The notes beneath the pieces were generated by a model. It was not told the origin of the DNA, did not search any database, and saw only the letters and a list, made by a program, of their open reading frames with translations. Positions 29,001 through 35,000 of a DNA stretch of 64,000 nt are shown in pieces. Source of the DNA: Calliopum simillimum (lineage: Eukaryota > Arthropoda > Insecta > Diptera > Lauxaniidae); the NCBI GenBank assembly GCA_951812925.1, contig OX638368.1, positions 123,341,309 through 123,405,308 on the forward strand, given 5' to 3'. Every line of letters starts with the position of its first letter. Positions within the stretch are counted from its first letter, which is position 1. The translations under genes were made by a program, and so were the position numbers.

Positions 29001-32000
29001 AAAACAAATTTTTTCATCGAAACCGATTTTAGCGACACTTTTATACGTAAATAATTTTCTTCCGTATCACCGTGAGTAGTTAGTTCCATGACAACTACTG
29101 TCATTTGACATTCATCGACGTGTTGCACAACTCTCCACTCTCCTCTACATATAAAAAATATGTTCTTTCCATATTTTTTTTTTTTATAAATTCTTCTGTG
29201 AAAGTACCGTTTTGATACCTCAAATACTTTTAATAAACTTTAGTTACATGCTATACTTCCTGAAGAATTTAAGAGCTTCATCAATCCAAAATATTTACTA
29301 TCATGAAAGATCTTAATTAACCCAATTCTTATACATAGGATACTTGTAAACTCTTTCCCGAAAGCATATTCGTATGTACATTGTTTTTATTTACAAATCT
29401 TTTTTTTTAAACTTTAGAAATTTTTACAGAACCGCATTAAAATGAAACGAAGAGGAAACACGACATTTAGATTTTTTAAAAAAGGTTGGAAAACTTTTAA
29501 TAAAATTAAAAAAAAATTGTAAAAACAAAATCAGAACGCAAAAGAGAAAATAAAATGCTTGACAATATGTTCATCATGAAGTCGGAAGACAACACTTAAA
29601 GTTTATGGGATATGAGAAATTTCATAACGTGTTACGATTCAATGCTCTAATATTGAGTTTTGGTTTTTTTTTTTTTTTTTTTTTTTTTGTAAATTTCATT
29701 ATGCAACATGAACAATATAAACAAAAATGATCTCAGAATAAGAGGTATACAAAAAAGCTGAAAAATGCTTATGCATGAAAATTATTAGGTTAATTTTAAT
29801 TCAAATTTTAATTGTAATAAAAAATGGTAAAAAAAACACAGAAATAAATATTGGATATTCTAATGGTATGTAGAAAATCCCGTGAGCATGAACATTATGA
29901 TTGTTAACATGTGGAATCATTTTTTTATTTTTTTTTTTTTTTTGAGTAAATTTTCAACAAAAGGAAGACTTTGATATCACTGATAGGAGGATTGCTATTA
30001 TCAATAAATTAATTTGATATCTTTTAGCATACTCGTAATGTAAAAAAAGGCTCATTTGACAGAGACGAAGAGAGAGAAAGAGAGTATAGAGTTAATATAT
30101 TTACACTTTGACAGGATCAAATGGGTCGAAAATTTCGCTTTGTTTGTTAAAGATTTTTTTTACGTTGCGATATTTTCATTTTATTTTTTTTAACTTTAAA
30201 AACGACACGGCACGACACGTATTAGGGCAAATATAAGTGCTGTTGATACATACATAACATACCCCTGACAGGGGGGGCCCCGTCAACTTGTAGCCTTAAA
30301 TTAGATGCTCTACGCGAGAAACGTATTGTGTGCCAATTATTGTCATTGAGTACAGATTGACCGGCCAATAGATTCTAAAATGCGGTAAAAAAAATTAAAA
30401 TAATTTGTCACAAAGAATGATGAAGATTATGAGACAAACCTTTTCTCTGTCACTCAAACGTACACTGGCACGTATGCGTCCCGCCACAAGCGCTATTTCT
30501 AAGCGATCCGGTGAATTTGATTCGGCGCTAGTTAGTAGTAATAAGCCTACTGGACGTGATGTTTTAAAGCGCAATATCAGTTCTTCCGTTTGAGTTTTAG
30601 TGCCTTGTCCATTGCCAAGCCAAATTGTCATATGTTGACTACCATTAAAAGCTAAAGTTGGTAATTCTCTGCCACAGGTTGGACCAGTATAAAGCGTAGC
30701 ACTGCAATCACATATTGGACGGTTCCAGCCTTCTGTGCAAGCGCCACCGTTGAGACATGGATTACCGGTACAAACGTTACTTTGTACATGGCAAGAGGGT
30801 TTTACGGAAGCTGCAAGTACAAAAAGACATAAATACAATATTTTTATTAAATCGTAAATAATTTTGCACACGCCTTACCTGAATCTTGTAGTCTAGCAAA
30901 TGCTGCAATATCAATTGCTTTACCAGTTAGCACGAGATCTCTTAGACAACCGACAAAACCTTGACGTAATGTTGCTGTCCAAATCGATGCTGGCCATGAG
31001 TTGCTATTATACAGTGGTCCTGTACCACCCACATACATGTGAGCATCTAATTCAAGTATGGTTGCATCGCCAGGTGTGCGAAAATCATTCCAAACACTAT
31101 CAACGCTCACTTTTGCATCGCGTCCATTACGTCGTAGTATCAAGTCGTGCCAATCACCATCATCGACACGTCTGCGCGATGCTCTTACTTTAGCCGCACC
31201 GGAACCCAAGTCCAAATGCACATAAATATGACCATTTAGGAGTTCAATCGCAAATAAAGCAGCCTAGATTTTTGAAGAAAAAAAATAATTTTTTTAAAAT
31301 TTTTTAATTATGTTGTTTCATAATTTCCCTTACATTTTTTGCCTTAGGGACTTTTGAGCCCGTCGTCATTATTATTAAACCATTTGGTTCTTTTGTTCTG
31401 AATTTAAATGATATGGAACTTTGTTTTCCAGTTTCCCATGGTGGTAAAACCTTTAGAAATAATTCAAGAGAAGCTTATTTTAGTTAAAAATGTGTATATT
31501 AATAGACCAAAAGCTTGAGATTATTTTTTGGGGCGATTCATTTATAATGTATAAGATGCATAAGATTATGCTAACCATTATCTAAATAATCCAAAACGGG
31601 ATGGAAAAAAAAAATTTATTTTTACGGTCTCTTCAACCTTTGAAACCGTATTCGGAAAGGATAAATATACTATAGCTCTCGAGCTCTTGGTTTGTTAGAT
31701 TTTATTACTTACCAAATGTGACTCTCTAGTTGTAAACGTAACCGGATCTTGTGGATCACCAATTGGACATTGATATTCAACATTTCCAGATATTTGAATT
31801 AGTTTAGAGCCAGTTTTCGCTAAATCGATAAGGTTTAATAGCAGCGTGTCCGCGGAAAATTCAACCTTGAAAATTTGAAGGAATAAATTTTGTAATACTT
31901 TTATTTTTTATATCTTTTTATACATATCAATTTTAAAATAAAGACATAAATAATATAAATATTGAAACTTTGTTTTAAAAGAACGATCTGGGAATCCAAC

Positions 32001-35000
32001 AACAGTCCATGGTATGTAGCCCGAAAGGAGCGTATCCTCCACATAAGTGACGACGTCTATTTACATCGCCAGAACAAAAATTGTACCCGCTAATTCCCTG
32101 AATACTTCACAGACAGTAATTACGAACTGATATACTGAAGACTGCTTACCAAAAGTTTTCGAAAATTTGTTGATAAAAAAGTCTTACATCATGATAAACA
32201 TTGCTGAAATAACATGTGGCTTTAATGCGGTCTGTGGGATCGAAGAAAGTTGCGCCCAGCACAAAATTCTTCGGATCTGGCGCCTGCTTATTTCCAAAAA
32301 TTAAAAAAAAATTGAGAGGGTTGCCATGCTGAGCTAATTAATGCAGAAATCGAGATACTTCAAAAGCACGATTTTGAGGACTGTTTTAATAAGTGGACTT
32401 ATGCCGCAGATAGACGGCAGCTCTAATGCGCATTACAGACGCAATAATGTAAAACTTTTTATTGCATGATCTTAGGCTGTTTTAAAATACATACTTCATA
32501 GTCATTGACTAAAAGAAAATTTCCCAATTCAGGGCCCAAAAATTTCTAAAACATCTAAAACAAGATTAATTGTGAGTTAAGCATCAGAAAAGCTAATTAG
32601 AACTTTTTGGACCCTGAATTGGCAAATTTTCTTTTAGTCAATGACTATGAAGCATGTATTTTAAAACAGCCTAAGATCATGCAATAAAAAGTTACACATT
32701 ATTGCATCTGTAATGTGCATTAGAGCTGCCGTCTGTCTGGGGCGTTATAGGCGTAAAAAATGGAAATGAATAGAGATTATAAAAAAGATGAAGATGAAAA
32801 ATAACTAAGCAAATACATTTTTCCTGTTTTACTTCTAACCAGCTAAGCAAACTTTTATTAATCCCAACGTATAGTGGAGAGAATTTTGAAATTTTTTCTC
32901 TTAATTTTTTGACAATTTTCAGTGCTTATTTAAAGTTACATTTTTTTTGTTTAGATTTCAGGATTCTAGTGATAAGTTATTTGAATGGTATACTTAATAA
33001 CAACGAAATGTTTTGAACCAAGAAAAATATGGTTACTATCAAATGAGTAATAAGTCTAATAACAATTTAAACATGCGACGTGTTAACATAAATATGCCAT
33101 TTGGTAACTATTACAAAATCTCGATATTTTTTGTTCAGTGATATTCGATCACGGCTTTGTTTTCAGCATTATTTTTTTCATTATTTCGTAAAATTAAAAC
33201 TTTTATACTTGTCTAAATACCTTTCTTAAGCATCCAACGAAATTATTATGTACTCTGGCGCCTAACAAAGCCCTTGGATTCACAGCACCACCCACGTAAA
33301 CTCTTGATGACGATAACATTGTGAATTTTCCAGCAATATGAGAATGATCTGTATAAACATCGTCAACTACGGTCACCAACTAAAAGTTTGCGAAAAATTT
33401 AACTTAAAAACTATGTGATTTACAATAAATATTAAACTGTCTTACCCGACAAAAACTAGTTATAGATGATATCTAGTTGAAAAATGAAAAAAATTATTTC
33501 AGCTCGAAAAGTTCTAAAATTCTATTTAGTTGAAATTATAGTTTACCTCCTGAATTCTACGATGAACTGTAACCTTATGCCACTGATGATCATCGAAACG
33601 AACTTTTGATGGCTTGATATGCATTTCTTGTTTACCATTGGCTAAGCCCATTGTTAGAGATACGCCACCGTCTCTAAGCGCAAGATTTAAATAGTCGGTG
33701 CCATGGCCTACAAGTTATAAATTGTGTATTTAAAAAAAAAAAACCAACTTTAAAAAAGAAAACCAATTTAGCTTACCTGTATAAAAAAGCAGTCCATTCG
33801 GTTGCCTAGTTCTGAAATAAAGTGTTATGGCATCTTGTGCGCTAACAATTGGCTCTGCACCGGTTTGTCCAAGATCATACGAAAGGAACTGTGTACCACG
33901 AAATGTTGCTTCAGAAGGTGCTCTCTCTATAATTGTTTTTAATTTTAATGAATTTGTGCTATGAACGTTGCATGATTTATAATAAATTTACCTTTTTCAC
34001 AATATTGTCCATCGTATTCCAGATTTCGACATTCACAGATTGGTCCAGAATCAGTTGATATACAAATTCCACCATGTTGACATGGATCCGTTCTTTCACA
34101 TGCATCCGTTGCATTGGCACCACGATTATTCTAAAAATCAAAATTGCAATAAATAAGAGAAATATTATTGTAAATAAATATTCCCGGAGAATTTTTCTTA
34201 GGCTGCCGTGCATTCTCTATTGCATTCTGAGAAATTTGGAGTATTTTTCTCAGACTACCTGAGAAATTCGGGGGATTTTTCTCAGACTCTTGAGCATTCT
34301 CCATTGCAATCTGAAAAAAATTCCCATGGAATATTTATTCACGATAAGCCCCATTCTATCGCCAGGAATTCTTCAATAATTCTACTTACTCTGGGTAAGT
34401 TAAGTTTCTCTCGCGGTAATTGCCCATTTTCGCAAGGCTCATCGCCACACTGAAATGATGTTTGTATATAAGTAGTTAACATTTTATTATTTCAAAATAT
34501 TTGTTTTAAATTTTAAATGTTTAACCTTCATATCACGCGGTTGCTTCATCTCTTGTCGACGGCCTATGCCACCTGGTTGATCGGCATAAACCAAATTTCG
34601 TATCGCACCTCGGAATCTTGGCTCGAATATTACACTTGGCAATGCTAAGAGTGCAAGTTTTGAGCTGTACCTGTAAAGCAAAATATAAACAGCATCAGAA
34701 TAAATTCAATGAAGCCCTGATAGCTTGAAAATTGGTTTCTATTTTGTATATGTTCTCGGGGCTATCTCTCCGATCATAAAAAGTTTGGAATACTCTGTGA
34801 TAACAAATTGTTTTGTATTGCATTTATTAAAAAATTGTTTTGAGCATTTGTCATGTGCTTAAGATATTTGAAAGGTGACAATTTCCACTTTTTTTCACAA
34901 ACGTGTCTAATAGAGGGTCTTATCATGAATTTCTCGAAAAATTCCCTCTCGCGAAGATATTCCCTTTTCGAACGGGAGCATTTGCAATCAGCAAGTGTGA

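Larger units (their letters stand above)
20562..30262. other. Nrx-1 intron 14
   Basis: 9.7-kb intron. It contains (AGT)n microsatellites, a decayed mariner copy (21960-22892), a MITE (22896-23100), a dispersed repeat (23858-24115), a degenerate GACCATA minisatellite (25520-25915), a coding-like relic on the minus strand (27731-28029) and a repeat at 28476-28880. The remaining AT-rich sequence shows nothing I can name. Confidence 0.7.
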
